Of a stretch of 19,449 nucleotides of DNA, positions 7,511 through 13,924 are shown piece by piece. Made by a program: the position numbers and the translations under genes. The notes under the pieces were generated by a model. The model had not been told where the DNA came from and did no database searches. It worked only from the letters and a program-made list of their open reading frames with translations. This DNA is from Bacillota bacterium (GTDB lineage: Bacteria; Bacillota; Clostridia; Oscillospirales; Acutalibacteraceae). Numbering within the stretch: position 1 is the first letter of the stretch; each line of letters starts with the position of its first letter. The DNA lies in assembly GCA_029007015.1 (NCBI GenBank), contig JAQXHB010000010.1, forward strand, positions 1 through 19,449, in the 5' to 3' direction.

Positions 7511-7543
7511 AAAATGCCTGTCCCCGACGAGGACAGGCATTTT
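7511..7543 (-). terminator. Attenuator hairpin in the L10 leader
   Basis: GGACAGGCATTTT (7531-7543) is exactly complementary to AAAATGCCTGTCC (7511-7523), loop of seven. On the minus strand the stem ends in TTTTAATT. It lies upstream of rplJ, so it would act as a conditional terminator. Confidence 0.75.
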
Positions 7544-7660
7544 ACACATAACAGGCTTTCGCCGTAAGTTACGATATAAAAGTGCTTGCGCCTCGGCAGG
7601 TGGGCGTGTGCCCGTTATGCCGCGTGACGCGGCACCTGCTGTCTACGGTCAAGAACAGCA
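7511..7660 (-). ncRNA. L10 leader (rplJ autoregulatory mRNA leader)
   Basis: Read on the minus strand, the leader contains CCGTAGACAGCAGGTG (about 7646-7631) and its partner CACCTGCCGAGG (about 7605-7594), with CCGTA pairing to TACGG further on, the layout I know for L10 leaders in Firmicutes. It ends with a perfect 13-bp terminator hairpin (7531-7543 / 7511-7523) of sequence AAAATGCCTGTCC and its complement, just before the rplJ ribosome site. The likely job is to adjust rplJ-rplL output to L10 level. Confidence 0.83.
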
Positions 7661-7666
7661 ATTGTT

Positions 7667-7695
7667 AGTATAACACAGGTTTCACGGCTTGTCAA
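7667..7695 (-). promoter_or_regulatory. Sigma-A promoter of rplJ-rplL
   Basis: On the minus strand: TTGACA (7695-7690), a 17-base spacer, TATACT (7672-7667) with an extended TGT. It is located just after the rplA stop. Confidence 0.9.
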
Positions 7696-7700
7696 GACAA

Positions 7701-8393
7701 TTAGCCGAGTTTGCTCGGATTTACCTTGATGCCGGGGCCCATTGTGTTGGCAACAACGCAAGAGCGAATGTACTGACCCTTTGCGGCAGCCGGCTGAGCC
7801 TTGATGATGGCGCCGAGCAGAGTGTCAAAGTTCTCCTGCAATTTCTCGGCTCCGAAAGAAACCTTGCCGATGGGGCAGTGAATGATGTTGGTCTTGTCCA
7901 GACGGTATTCAATCTTACCGGCCTTGGCTTCGTTGACAGCCTTGGCAACATCAGGTGTTACAGTACCGGCCTTGGGCGTGGGCATAAGTCCGCGCGGGCC
8001 GAGCACCTTACCGAGACGGCCAACCAATCCCATCATGTCGGGTGATGCGATAACCACATCGAAGTCAAGCCAGTTCTCGCCCTGAATCTTGGCAACCAGA
8101 TCCTCGGCGCCGACAAAATCAGCACCGGCCTCCTCTGCAGCCTTGGCGGCGTCGCCCTTAGCGAATACCAAAATTCTCATGGTCTTGCCGGTTCCGTTGG
8201 GCAGAACAACTGCGCCGCGAACCTGCTGGTCGGCGTGGCGAGAGTCAACACCCAGTCGGACATGAACCTCAACCGTCTCGTCAAACTTAGCGGTTTTGGT
8301 CTTGACAGCCAAGTCCATAGCCTCGTTTACATCGTAAAGTTTTGATTTGTCGACCAACTTAATGCTGTCGACATATTTTTTACCGTGTTTCAT
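7701..8393 (-). CDS. rplA: 50S ribosomal protein L1
   Basis: A 230-residue protein, the standard length, binding the mobile L1 arm of 23S rRNA and, in many bacteria, its own mRNA. Recognisable parts are MKHGKKYVDSIKLVD, VHVRLGVDSRHADQQVRG, the L1 signature in the GPRGLMPTPKAGTV region, and FGAEKLQENFDTLL. The start is ATG 8393, with GGGAGGT (8409-8403) nine bases upstream; the longer open frame reading through 8453 runs over the ribosome site and leader motif. It follows rplK after 87 bases that contain an L1-site-like fold, and the rplJ promoter lies directly after it. Confidence 0.97.
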   Translation of the reverse strand: MKHGKKYVDSIKLVDKSKLYDVNEAMDLAVKTKTAKFDETVEVHVRLGVDSRHADQQVRGAVVLPNGTGKTMRILVFAKGDAAKAAEEAGADFVGAEDLVAKIQGENWLDFDVVIASPDMMGLVGRLGKVLGPRGLMPTPKAGTVTPDVAKAVNEAKAGKIEYRLDKTNIIHCPIGKVSFGAEKLQENFDTLLGAIIKAQPAAAKGQYIRSCVVANTMGPGIKVNPSKLG

Positions 8394-8415
8394 TATCAAT
8401 TTACCTCCCAATTGA

Positions 8416-8442
8416 GTGGTTATATCGGAATTTTCCTCCCAC
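8416..8442 (-). promoter_or_regulatory. L1-binding-like mRNA motif upstream of rplA
   Basis: On the minus strand: GTGG, GA, GGAA(AA)TTCC region, GATATAA, CCAC. That is two short stems separated by an asymmetric loop (GA opposite GATATAA), the layout of known L1 sites in mRNA and 23S rRNA helices 76-77. It is seven bases from the rplA ribosome site. Confidence 0.6.
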
Positions 8443-8480
8443 CCGGGATTCATTATACCCGGACGCAGAAAGGTGTGTTA

Positions 8481-8906
8481 TCAGTCGACAACCTCAATGC
8501 CCATGCTGCGCGCAGTACCGGCTATCATGCTCATGGCAGATTCGATATTGGCAGCGTTCAGGTCGGGCATCTTCTGCTCGGCAATCTTCTTAACCTGTTC
8601 CTTGGTGATCTTGGCGACCTTGGTCTTGTTCGGAACACCGGAACCGCTCTCGATGCCGCAAGCCTTCTTAATCAAAACGGCTGCGGGCGGAGTCTTGGTT
8701 ATGAAGGTGAAGGAACGGTCGGCATATACAGTGATAACTACCGGAATGATAAGGCCGGCGTCATTCTTTGTGCGCTCGTTAAATTCCTTCGTGAAAGACA
8801 TAATGTTTACACCGTGCTGTCCAAGCGCGGGACCAACAGGCGGAGCCGGGGTGGCCTTACCTGCGGGAATTTGAAGTTTGATAAATCCAACAACCTTTTG
8901 AGCCAT
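8481..8906 (-). CDS. rplK: 50S ribosomal protein L11
   Basis: A 141-residue protein of the GTPase-associated centre of the large subunit. The N-terminal domain is MAQKVVGFIKLQIPAGKATP with the proline-rich PPVGPALGQHGVNIM; the C-terminal rRNA-binding domain includes TKTPPAAVLIKKACGI and the ending TARSMGIEV. The start is ATG 8906, with GGAGGTG eight bases upstream. It lies 110 bases after nusG, and that gap carries hairpins and an L1-site-like motif, so the L11-L1 pair may be controlled by L1. Confidence 0.97.
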   Translation of the reverse strand: MAQKVVGFIKLQIPAGKATPAPPVGPALGQHGVNIMSFTKEFNERTKNDAGLIIPVVITVYADRSFTFITKTPPAAVLIKKACGIESGSGVPNKTKVAKITKEQVKKIAEQKMPDLNAANIESAMSMIAGTARSMGIEVVD

Positions 8907-8928
8907 TGTTTAGCACCTCCGTAATAAT

Positions 8929-8962
8929 GTGGTTTGGCGGTACAGCACTGCTGCCCTCCCAC
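8929..8962 (-). promoter_or_regulatory. L1-binding-like mRNA motif upstream of rplK
   Basis: On the minus strand: GTGG, GA, a G-rich hairpin closing GG...CC around CAGC-AGT-GCTG, GCCAAA, CCAC. Stem, asymmetric loop (GA opposite GCCAAA) and second stem match the L1 recognition layout, and GTGGGAGG matches the 23S rRNA helix 76 sequence as I remember it. It is just upstream of the rplK ribosome site. Confidence 0.65.
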
Positions 8963-8963
8963 T

Positions 8964-9003
8964 CGGCAATCGCTTGCCGCGCCAGCGGGGAACCGACCCC
9001 ACT
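8964..9003 (-). other. Two hairpins in the nusG-rplK gap
   Basis: CGGCAA (8964-8969) pairs with TTGCCG (8974-8979), giving a GCGA tetraloop in minus-strand RNA. Upstream, GGGG (8987-8990) pairs with CCCC (8997-9000) and the stem extends on both sides with a G-U. Together with the L1-like motif, the gap is mostly structured. No T tract, so they are not terminators; possibly processing sites or part of the leader. Confidence 0.45.
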
Positions 9004-9016
9004 GAAATTAGCATAA

Positions 9017-9532
9017 TCAGGCCAATTCAACCTGATCCAGTTCAAGTTCAACCGGCGTTTCGCGGCCGAACATGGATATCTTGACGCGCACATAATCGCG
9101 CTCTGCATCCATTTCGTCCACGACGCCCGAGTATCCCTCGAGCGGGCCGTCGATAATGTTGACATTATCTCCGACACCGTAGTCAACCTCGATAACACGC
9201 TGTTCAACGCCCAGCGCCGCAACCTCGTCATCGGTCAGCGGAACAGGGTTAGAGGACGGGCCGACAAATCCGGTTACACCGCGGATGTTTCGCACGATGA
9301 ACCACGAATCGTCTGTGACGATCATCTTGATCAGCACATAACCGGGGAAAACCTTGCGCTCTATTTCGCGCTTTTTGCTGTCTTTGATCTCAGTAACCGT
9401 TTCGGTGGGTACTTTGATGTCAAAGATAAGGTCCTGCATTTTTCTGTTCTCGACAATTTTTTCCAGATTCTGCGCGACCTTATTCTCATACCCTGAGTAG
9501 GTATGCACAACGTACCACTTTGCTTCAGCCAT
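9017..9532 (-). CDS. nusG: Transcription termination/antitermination factor NusG
   Basis: A 171-residue factor that rides on RNA polymerase and contacts Rho or the ribosome (S10). The NGN domain (about 5-110) shows WYVVHTYSGYENKVAQNLE, FPGYVLIKMIVTDDSWFIVR and NIRGVTGFVGP; the KOW domain (about 120-171) shows VGDNVNIIDGPLEGYSG. AAGGGGG lies upstream of ATG 9532. It follows secE after 34 bases, the usual order. Confidence 0.97.
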   Translation of the reverse strand: MAEAKWYVVHTYSGYENKVAQNLEKIVENRKMQDLIFDIKVPTETVTEIKDSKKREIERKVFPGYVLIKMIVTDDSWFIVRNIRGVTGFVGPSSNPVPLTDDEVAALGVEQRVIEVDYGVGDNVNIIDGPLEGYSGVVDEMDAERDYVRVKISMFGRETPVELELDQVELA

Positions 9533-9566
9533 TCAACAACCCCCTTTTAATACTGTTCGGTTGGGG

Positions 9567-10277
9567 TTAAGACTTGATGGTGAATATCCACTCAACCAGT
9601 TTGCCCAGTCCCAGGTCAACCAGCCAAATGAACACACCGACAACCGCAACTACTGCAAGCACGACCAGTGTATTCTTGACGACCGTTTTGACGGTCGGCC
9701 AACTAATCTTCTTGATCTCGCTCTTGTACTCGCGGAAGAAACCGACTATTCTTGCGATGATGGTCTTTTTTGCGCCATTAGACTCAAGCACCTCAACATA
9801 ATCGGCAATGAGGATAGAAGCAACAATCAACACAACGGCGGCAATGCTCAGTCCAAACAAAAGGTTGAACGCGGGCAAATAAGCCTTGGGCGCGTTTATG
9901 CCGGTAATCGGACGATAATCGACAAAACTGCCTACCGTGTTGAATCTGAAAACAAACATCATCACAGCGTTGATGATGCCGGTCACCAGTGCGGCGACCA
10001 TGCCCTTTTTCCACTTAATCTGACTGAGAGAGAACACAGCGGTCAAAGCAGCCATGATAAATGCGAACAGATACCATGACGATCTGTAGAGCACAATAGA
10101 CGAATCACCGACGGTCGGAAGTTTAAAGCCAAAGGCCAACTTGAAACCGCTCAGCAAATACTGGCCGTCCGCCGCAACGGTCGTCGGGATTTTGACAATG
10201 TTGACAAAGAACATTGCGATAACGCCGACACACGCCGCCATGGCAAGGATGCGGCTGATATACTTTACAGCTTTCAT
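9567..10277 (-). CDS. secE: SecE translocase subunit with a four-helix N-terminal extension
   Basis: A 236-residue membrane protein; Gram-positive SecE is usually about 60-65 residues. The SecE part is 172-236: amphipathic helix RIVGFFREYKSEIKKISWPT (176-195), then one membrane helix of NTLVVLAVVAVVGVFIWLVD, family-typical. Before it are about 165 residues with four further hydrophobic helices (about 10-29, 67-86, 93-110, 136-158) and two outside loops (30-66 and 111-135); four crossings bring the chain back to the cytoplasm, so the SecE part keeps its normal topology. SecE braces SecY in the SecYEG channel. The start ATG 10277 has GGAGG eight bases after the rpmG stop region; no stop or frameshift is seen. 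An internal start at the SecE part has no good ribosome site. The extension's role is unknown. Confidence 0.9.
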   Translation of the reverse strand: MKAVKYISRILAMAACVGVIAMFFVNIVKIPTTVAADGQYLLSGFKLAFGFKLPTVGDSSIVLYRSSWYLFAFIMAALTAVFSLSQIKWKKGMVAALVTGIINAVMMFVFRFNTVGSFVDYRPITGINAPKAYLPAFNLLFGLSIAAVVLIVASILIADYVEVLESNGAKKTIIARIVGFFREYKSEIKKISWPTVKTVVKNTLVVLAVVAVVGVFIWLVDLGLGKLVEWIFTIKS

Positions 10278-10288
10278 CGTGTCCCTCC

Positions 10289-10438
10289 TTACTTAGTCTC
10301 TTTGTGGAGAGTGTGCTTTCTGCAGAATCTGCAATACTTGTTCATTTCCAGTCTGTCCGGATCATTCTTCTTGTTTTTCATAGTGTTGTAGTTTCTTTGC
10401 TTGCATTCCGAGCAAGCCAGAGTGATTTTTACTCTCAT
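10289..10438 (-). CDS. rpmG: 50S ribosomal protein L33
   Basis: A 49-residue zinc-ribbon-type L33: MRVKITLACSECKQRNY at the start, later KNDPDRLEMNKYCRFCRKHT, giving Cys pairs CSEC and CRFC. The zinc-binding (C+) form has these four Cys. The start ATG 10438 has GGGAGGTG about five bases upstream. It precedes secE by 11 bases, the common Firmicute order rpmG-secE-nusG, and is the first gene of the long minus-strand block. Confidence 0.97.
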   Translation of the reverse strand: MRVKITLACSECKQRNYNTMKNKKNDPDRLEMNKYCRFCRKHTLHKETK

Positions 10439-10481
10439 GACGGCACCTCCCGTTTCACGGAAAAATTTAGCCTCCCTCTTT

Positions 10482-10517
10482 AAAAAAGACGGGTTTTTTG
10501 GCGCAAAAAATAAACCC
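10482..10517 (-). terminator. Possible attenuator in the rpmG leader
   Basis: GGGTTT (minus strand, 10517-10512) can pair with AAAAACCC (10498-10491), with AT pairs and a bulge, followed by GTCTTTTTT (10490-10482). The stem is AT-rich and weak, so treat it as a candidate. Confidence 0.35.
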
Positions 10518-10534
10518 TTGCAGAGGTAATTAAA

Positions 10535-10563
10535 AGTATATCACAACTTATCCGCGCGGTCAA
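10535..10563 (-). promoter_or_regulatory. Sigma-A promoter of rpmG-secE-nusG with an AT-rich upstream region
   Basis: Minus strand: TTGACC (10563-10558), 17 bases, TATACT (10540-10535) with an extended TGA. Directly upstream (10564-10600) the sequence is almost all A/T, as in UP elements of strong ribosomal promoters. Confidence 0.85.
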
Positions 10564-10640
10564 GCATATTTTTTAATATATTTCAAATATATTTTTCCCG
10601 CACCGCTATATACATTATAATATATATTTTTGTCGGCACA

Positions 10641-10700
10641 CCTGCGCCTAAAAAGCAGGCACCGCCGGACGGTGTCGGCAATCGACAACATTCGGCGGTG
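10641..10700 (-). terminator. Structured 3' region of rny, probable terminator
   Basis: On the minus strand CACCGCCG (10700-10693) pairs with CGGCGGTG (10667-10660); inside, TGTCG (10687-10683) pairs with CGACA (10677-10673). After CCTGC comes TTTTT and a second hairpin CCTGC / GCAGG (10659-10655 / 10645-10641). The first hairpin plus T tract fits a terminator after rny. Confidence 0.55.
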
Positions 10701-10714
10701 TTTAAACCGATAAT

Positions 10715-12277
10715 TTATTTTGCGTAATCGACCGCTCTGTTTTCGCGGATGAGATTGATTTTAATCTGACCGGGATACTGCAGGTCGCTTTCGATACGCT
10801 GGGCAATTTCGCGTGCTGTGATGGTCATTTGGTCGTCGCTGATGACATCCGGCTTGACTATGATGCGAATTTCGCGGCCGGCCTGAATAGCGTACGAACT
10901 GTCAACGCCGTCAAAGGAATTGGCGATTTCCTCCAACTTTTCAAGACGCTTGACATAACTTTCGATGTTCTCGCGGCGTGCGCCGGGGCGCGCGGCCGAG
11001 ATGGCATCGGCGGCCTGAACGAGGCAGGCGATAACCGTCTTGGCCTCGACCTCGCCGTGGTGAGCGTGAATGGCGTGGATGACCTCTTCGCTCTCCTTAT
11101 ACTTCTTGGCCACCTCGACGCCGAGCTGAATGTGCGAGCCGTCGTGCTCGTGGTCAAGCGCTTTGCCTATGTCGTGCAGCAAGCCGGCGCGTCTGGCCGT
11201 GGCAACATTCTCGCCCAATTCTGCGGCCATAAGTCCGGCCAAATAGGATACCTCCATGGAATGATTGAGCACATTCTGACCGTAACTGGTGCGGTAATGC
11301 AGGCGGCCGAGGAGTTGAACCAACTCGGGGTGCAGGTTGTGCACGCCCGTCTCAAGCACGGCGTTCTCACCCTCGCGCTTGATGATGCGGTCAACCTCGC
11401 GGCGAGCCTTCTCGACCATTTCCTCGATTCTCGCGGGATGGATGCGACCGTCGGCAATGAGTTTCTCAAGCGCTACGCGCGCAATCTCGCGGCGAACCGG
11501 GTCAAAGGCCGACAGCGTGATGGCCTCGGGCGTGTCGTCGATGATGAGGTCGACGCCAGTCAGCGTTTCAAGAGTGCGTATGTTGCGGCCCTCGCGGCCG
11601 ATGATGCGGCCCTTCATGTCATCGTTAGGCAAATCGACCACCGAAATGGTCACCTCGGACGAGTGGTCGGCGGCACAGCGCTGAATGGCCTGCGAAATGA
11701 CCTTGGAGGCCAGACGGTCGGTCTCGTCCTTTAACTGCTGCTCAAAGAGTTGAATTTTGAGCGCCTTGTCGTGGGTCAAGTCATCTTCAAGCGATTTGAG
11801 CAGGTAATCCTTGGCCTGCTCAATGCTGAAGCCGGAAATGCGCTCCAAAATATCCATTTGGCTGCGCTTTAACTGCTCCACCTCAGCGAACTTGTCGTCC
11901 AACTCCTTGTTGCGCTTTGACAACTTGTCCTCTTTGGCCTCGATGTTTTCAAGTTTTTTGTCAAGTGACTCTTCTTTCTGAACCAGACGGTGCTCCTGAC
12001 GCTGCACTTCGCTACGGCGGTCGCGTATTTCGCGGTCGGCCTCGCTGCGCAGACGGTGGATTTCGTCCTTAGCCTCTAAAACGGATTCTTTCTTTTTTGA
12101 CTCTGCTGATTTGATGGCATCGCTGAGTATGCGCTTAGCCTGCTCCTCGGCGGAACCGATAGCCGCCTCGGCCTTTTTCTTTCTGTGGCTGACGCCGCAA
12201 AAAAAGCCGATAACAGCAAAAATCAAAGCGGCCGCGGCCGCAGCAATAATCAAATAAAGCAATGATACTTGTGGCAC
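10715..12277 (-). CDS. rny: Ribonuclease Y
   Basis: A 520-residue membrane-tethered endoribonuclease that initiates mRNA decay in Firmicutes. It has one N-terminal membrane helix (about 6-28) after a short outside end, a long charged coiled coil (about 30-150) rich in Lys/Glu, a KH RNA-binding domain with GRIIGREGRNIRTLE (GREG 227-230), and the HD domain with LLHDIGKALDHEHDG (His368-Asp369 metal pair) and IHAHHGE. The length and domain order are standard. The start is GTG 12277, with GGAGG nine bases upstream; no ATG is near. Its C-terminal end reads VDYAK. The gene is monocistronic, divergent from the aminotransferase, and the AT-rich rpmG promoter lies downstream. Confidence 0.96.
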   Translation of the reverse strand: MPQVSLLYLIIAAAAAALIFAVIGFFCGVSHRKKKAEAAIGSAEEQAKRILSDAIKSAESKKKESVLEAKDEIHRLRSEADREIRDRRSEVQRQEHRLVQKEESLDKKLENIEAKEDKLSKRNKELDDKFAEVEQLKRSQMDILERISGFSIEQAKDYLLKSLEDDLTHDKALKIQLFEQQLKDETDRLASKVISQAIQRCAADHSSEVTISVVDLPNDDMKGRIIGREGRNIRTLETLTGVDLIIDDTPEAITLSAFDPVRREIARVALEKLIADGRIHPARIEEMVEKARREVDRIIKREGENAVLETGVHNLHPELVQLLGRLHYRTSYGQNVLNHSMEVSYLAGLMAAELGENVATARRAGLLHDIGKALDHEHDGSHIQLGVEVAKKYKESEEVIHAIHAHHGEVEAKTVIACLVQAADAISAARPGARRENIESYVKRLEKLEEIANSFDGVDSSYAIQAGREIRIIVKPDVISDDQMTITAREIAQRIESDLQYPGQIKINLIRENRAVDYAK

Positions 12278-12398
12278 TAAAGTGCACCTCCTTTATAATA
12301 ATCGCAATTTTAAAGCACGGGATTGCGTCGACCCGGAATGGTATGTACCGTCGCGTGCTCGCCATGCACAGACGACTATTACTACTATTTCACATTAT

Positions 12399-12427
12399 AG
12401 TTTATTACAATTTGTGCAATATGTCAA
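12399..12427 (-). promoter_or_regulatory. Probable promoter of rny
   Basis: Minus strand: TTGACA (12427-12422), 17 bases, TAAACT (12404-12399); TATAAT at 12399-12394 would need a 22-base spacer. The leader of about 110 bases (to 12294) has no structure I could prove. Confidence 0.55.
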
Positions 12428-12478
12428 GTTGTATTGTTGAGTTAATGATTATTTAACCAATTACATTATAAAAAGGTG

Positions 12479-12507
12479 TTGAAATATCGGGCGATATGTA
12501 TTAAAAT
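12479..12507 (+). promoter_or_regulatory. Probable promoter of the aminotransferase gene
   Basis: TTGAAA (12479-12484), 17 bases, TAAAAT (12502-12507). AGGAGG (12517-12522) lies eight bases before ATG 12531, so the leader is about 17 bases. Confidence 0.7.
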
Positions 12508-12530
12508 TAGTTGGTTAGGAGGTCAAAAGC

Positions 12531-13805
12531 ATGAAACCTTATTTGCAACTTGATAAGAATGAACTGGCGGCCGAACTGGCGGCTGTTAAAGAAAAATATG
12601 ACAAATTTTGCTCCATGAACCTCAAGTTGGACATGTCCCGCGGCAAGCCGTCGCCCAGCCAACTGGATTTGAGCAATGCACTGCTCGACGCTCTGCCGTC
12701 GAGCGAGTCGCACAATGCAAGCGACGGCACCGACACGCGCAACTACGGTGTGCTCGAGGGACTGCCCGAGGCGCGTCAACTGATGGCCTCGATGATGGGT
12801 GTTCGCCCCGAGCAGGTCATCGTCGGCGGCAACTCGTCTCTCAACCTGATGTTCGATTTCCTCATTCAGGCCATGGCCAAGGGGCTGGGCGACCGCCCGT
12901 GGCTGCTCCAAGGTCAGGTTAAATTCATCTGCCCGTCACCCGGATATGACCGCCACTTCGGCATATGCGAGTATCTGGGCATCGAGATGATACCGGTGGC
13001 CATGCTGGCCGACGGGCCCGATATGGATGAGGTTGAGCGCCTCATCACCGACCCGCTCGTCAAGGGCATGTGGTGCGTACCGAAGTATTCCAACCCGCAG
13101 GGCATCACCTACTCGGACGAGACGGTGCGCCGCATCGCGGCCATGCGGCCGGCGGCCGGTGACTTCCGCGTGATGTGGGACAACGCCTACTGCATACACA
13201 GGGTCGGGCGCGAGGACGACAGCCTGCTCAACATACTGGATGAATGTGCCGCGGCCGGCAACCCCGATCTGGCCGTCATGTTTGCCTCAACCTCCAAGGT
13301 CACTTTCCCCGGTGCCGGCATATCGGCCGTTGCCGCCGGCGAGGGCAACCTCAAACTCATTCGCCAGCGCATGCAAAAGCAAACCATCGGCTATGACAAG
13401 GTAAATCAGTTGCGCCATGTTCGCATGTTCCCCGACAGCGACGCACTGCTCCGCCACATGGAGAAAAATTCCGAGATACTCGAGCCCAAGTTCAAAACGG
13501 TGCTGGAAATTCTCTCGCGCGAGTTGGACGGTCTCGGCGTCGCGTCATGGACCGAGCCTAACGGCGGATATTTCGTCAGCGTCGACACCCTGCCGCAATG
13601 CGCAAGCCGCACCGTCACGCTCTGCCGCGAGGCCGGCGTGGTGCTGACCGGCGCCGGCGCCACATACCCCTACGGCAAGGACCCGCTCGACAGCAATATA
13701 CGCATTGCGCCCTCTTACCCCACCGTTGAGGAACTGGCCGCGGCCATGGAACTGTTTGTGACCGCTGTCAAATTGTCGGCTCTGGAAATGCTGTCGGCAC
13801 AGTAA
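12531..13805 (+). CDS. AspT-type PLP aminotransferase (class I, subgroup 1f-like)
   Basis: A 424-residue cytoplasmic PLP enzyme of the aspartate-aminotransferase superfamily (Asp_aminotransf, PF12897 type). Known members move the amino group of aspartate to 2-oxoglutarate. Features: LDMSRGKPSPSQLDLS near the N-terminus, substrate loop NYGVLEGLPEAR, VGGNSSLNLM (98-107), KYSNPQGITYS (185-195), PLP-binding DNAYCIH (217-223), and the Schiff-base lysine in FASTSKVTFPGAGIS (Lys256). Asn218 and Tyr220 of DNAY are conserved PLP contacts. It has its own promoter and a strong AGGAGG. The neighbours rny and secD are unrelated, so the pathway is not given by context; aspartate is a guess from the family. 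Confidence 0.85.
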   Translation: MKPYLQLDKNELAAELAAVKEKYDKFCSMNLKLDMSRGKPSPSQLDLSNALLDALPSSESHNASDGTDTRNYGVLEGLPEARQLMASMMGVRPEQVIVGGNSSLNLMFDFLIQAMAKGLGDRPWLLQGQVKFICPSPGYDRHFGICEYLGIEMIPVAMLADGPDMDEVERLITDPLVKGMWCVPKYSNPQGITYSDETVRRIAAMRPAAGDFRVMWDNAYCIHRVGREDDSLLNILDECAAAGNPDLAVMFASTSKVTFPGAGISAVAAGEGNLKLIRQRMQKQTIGYDKVNQLRHVRMFPDSDALLRHMEKNSEILEPKFKTVLEILSRELDGLGVASWTEPNGGYFVSVDTLPQCASRTVTLCREAGVVLTGAGATYPYGKDPLDSNIRIAPSYPTVEELAAAMELFVTAVKLSALEMLSAQ

Positions 13806-13833
13806 CAATTATGTGCAAATGTGTCAATATAAT

Positions 13834-13862
13834 TTGACTTTTACCCCGCCAACATATATAAT
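13834..13862 (+). promoter_or_regulatory. Sigma-A promoter of secDF
   Basis: TTGACT (13834-13839), 17 bases, TATAAT (13857-13862). A small hairpin GTCGG (13869-13873) / CCGAC (13888-13892) begins where transcription would start. AAGGAGG lies upstream of ATG 13925. Confidence 0.85.
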
Positions 13863-13924
13863 GTAATCGTCGGTACGCAATCGTCCGCCGACATTAGTGT
13901 AAAATTTTCAAGGAGGCTTGGCCA

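Noticed and set aside
8452..8457. TATAAT on the minus strand in the rplK-rplA gap as an internal promoter
   Set aside because: No fitting -35 at 16-18 bases; the bases lie in the loop of a CCGGG/CCCGG hairpin.
10829..11734. 301-residue plus-strand frame opposite rny
   Set aside because: It is antisense to a clear RNase Y, has no ribosome site and no recognisable domain; GC-rich codon bias leaves the opposite frame open.
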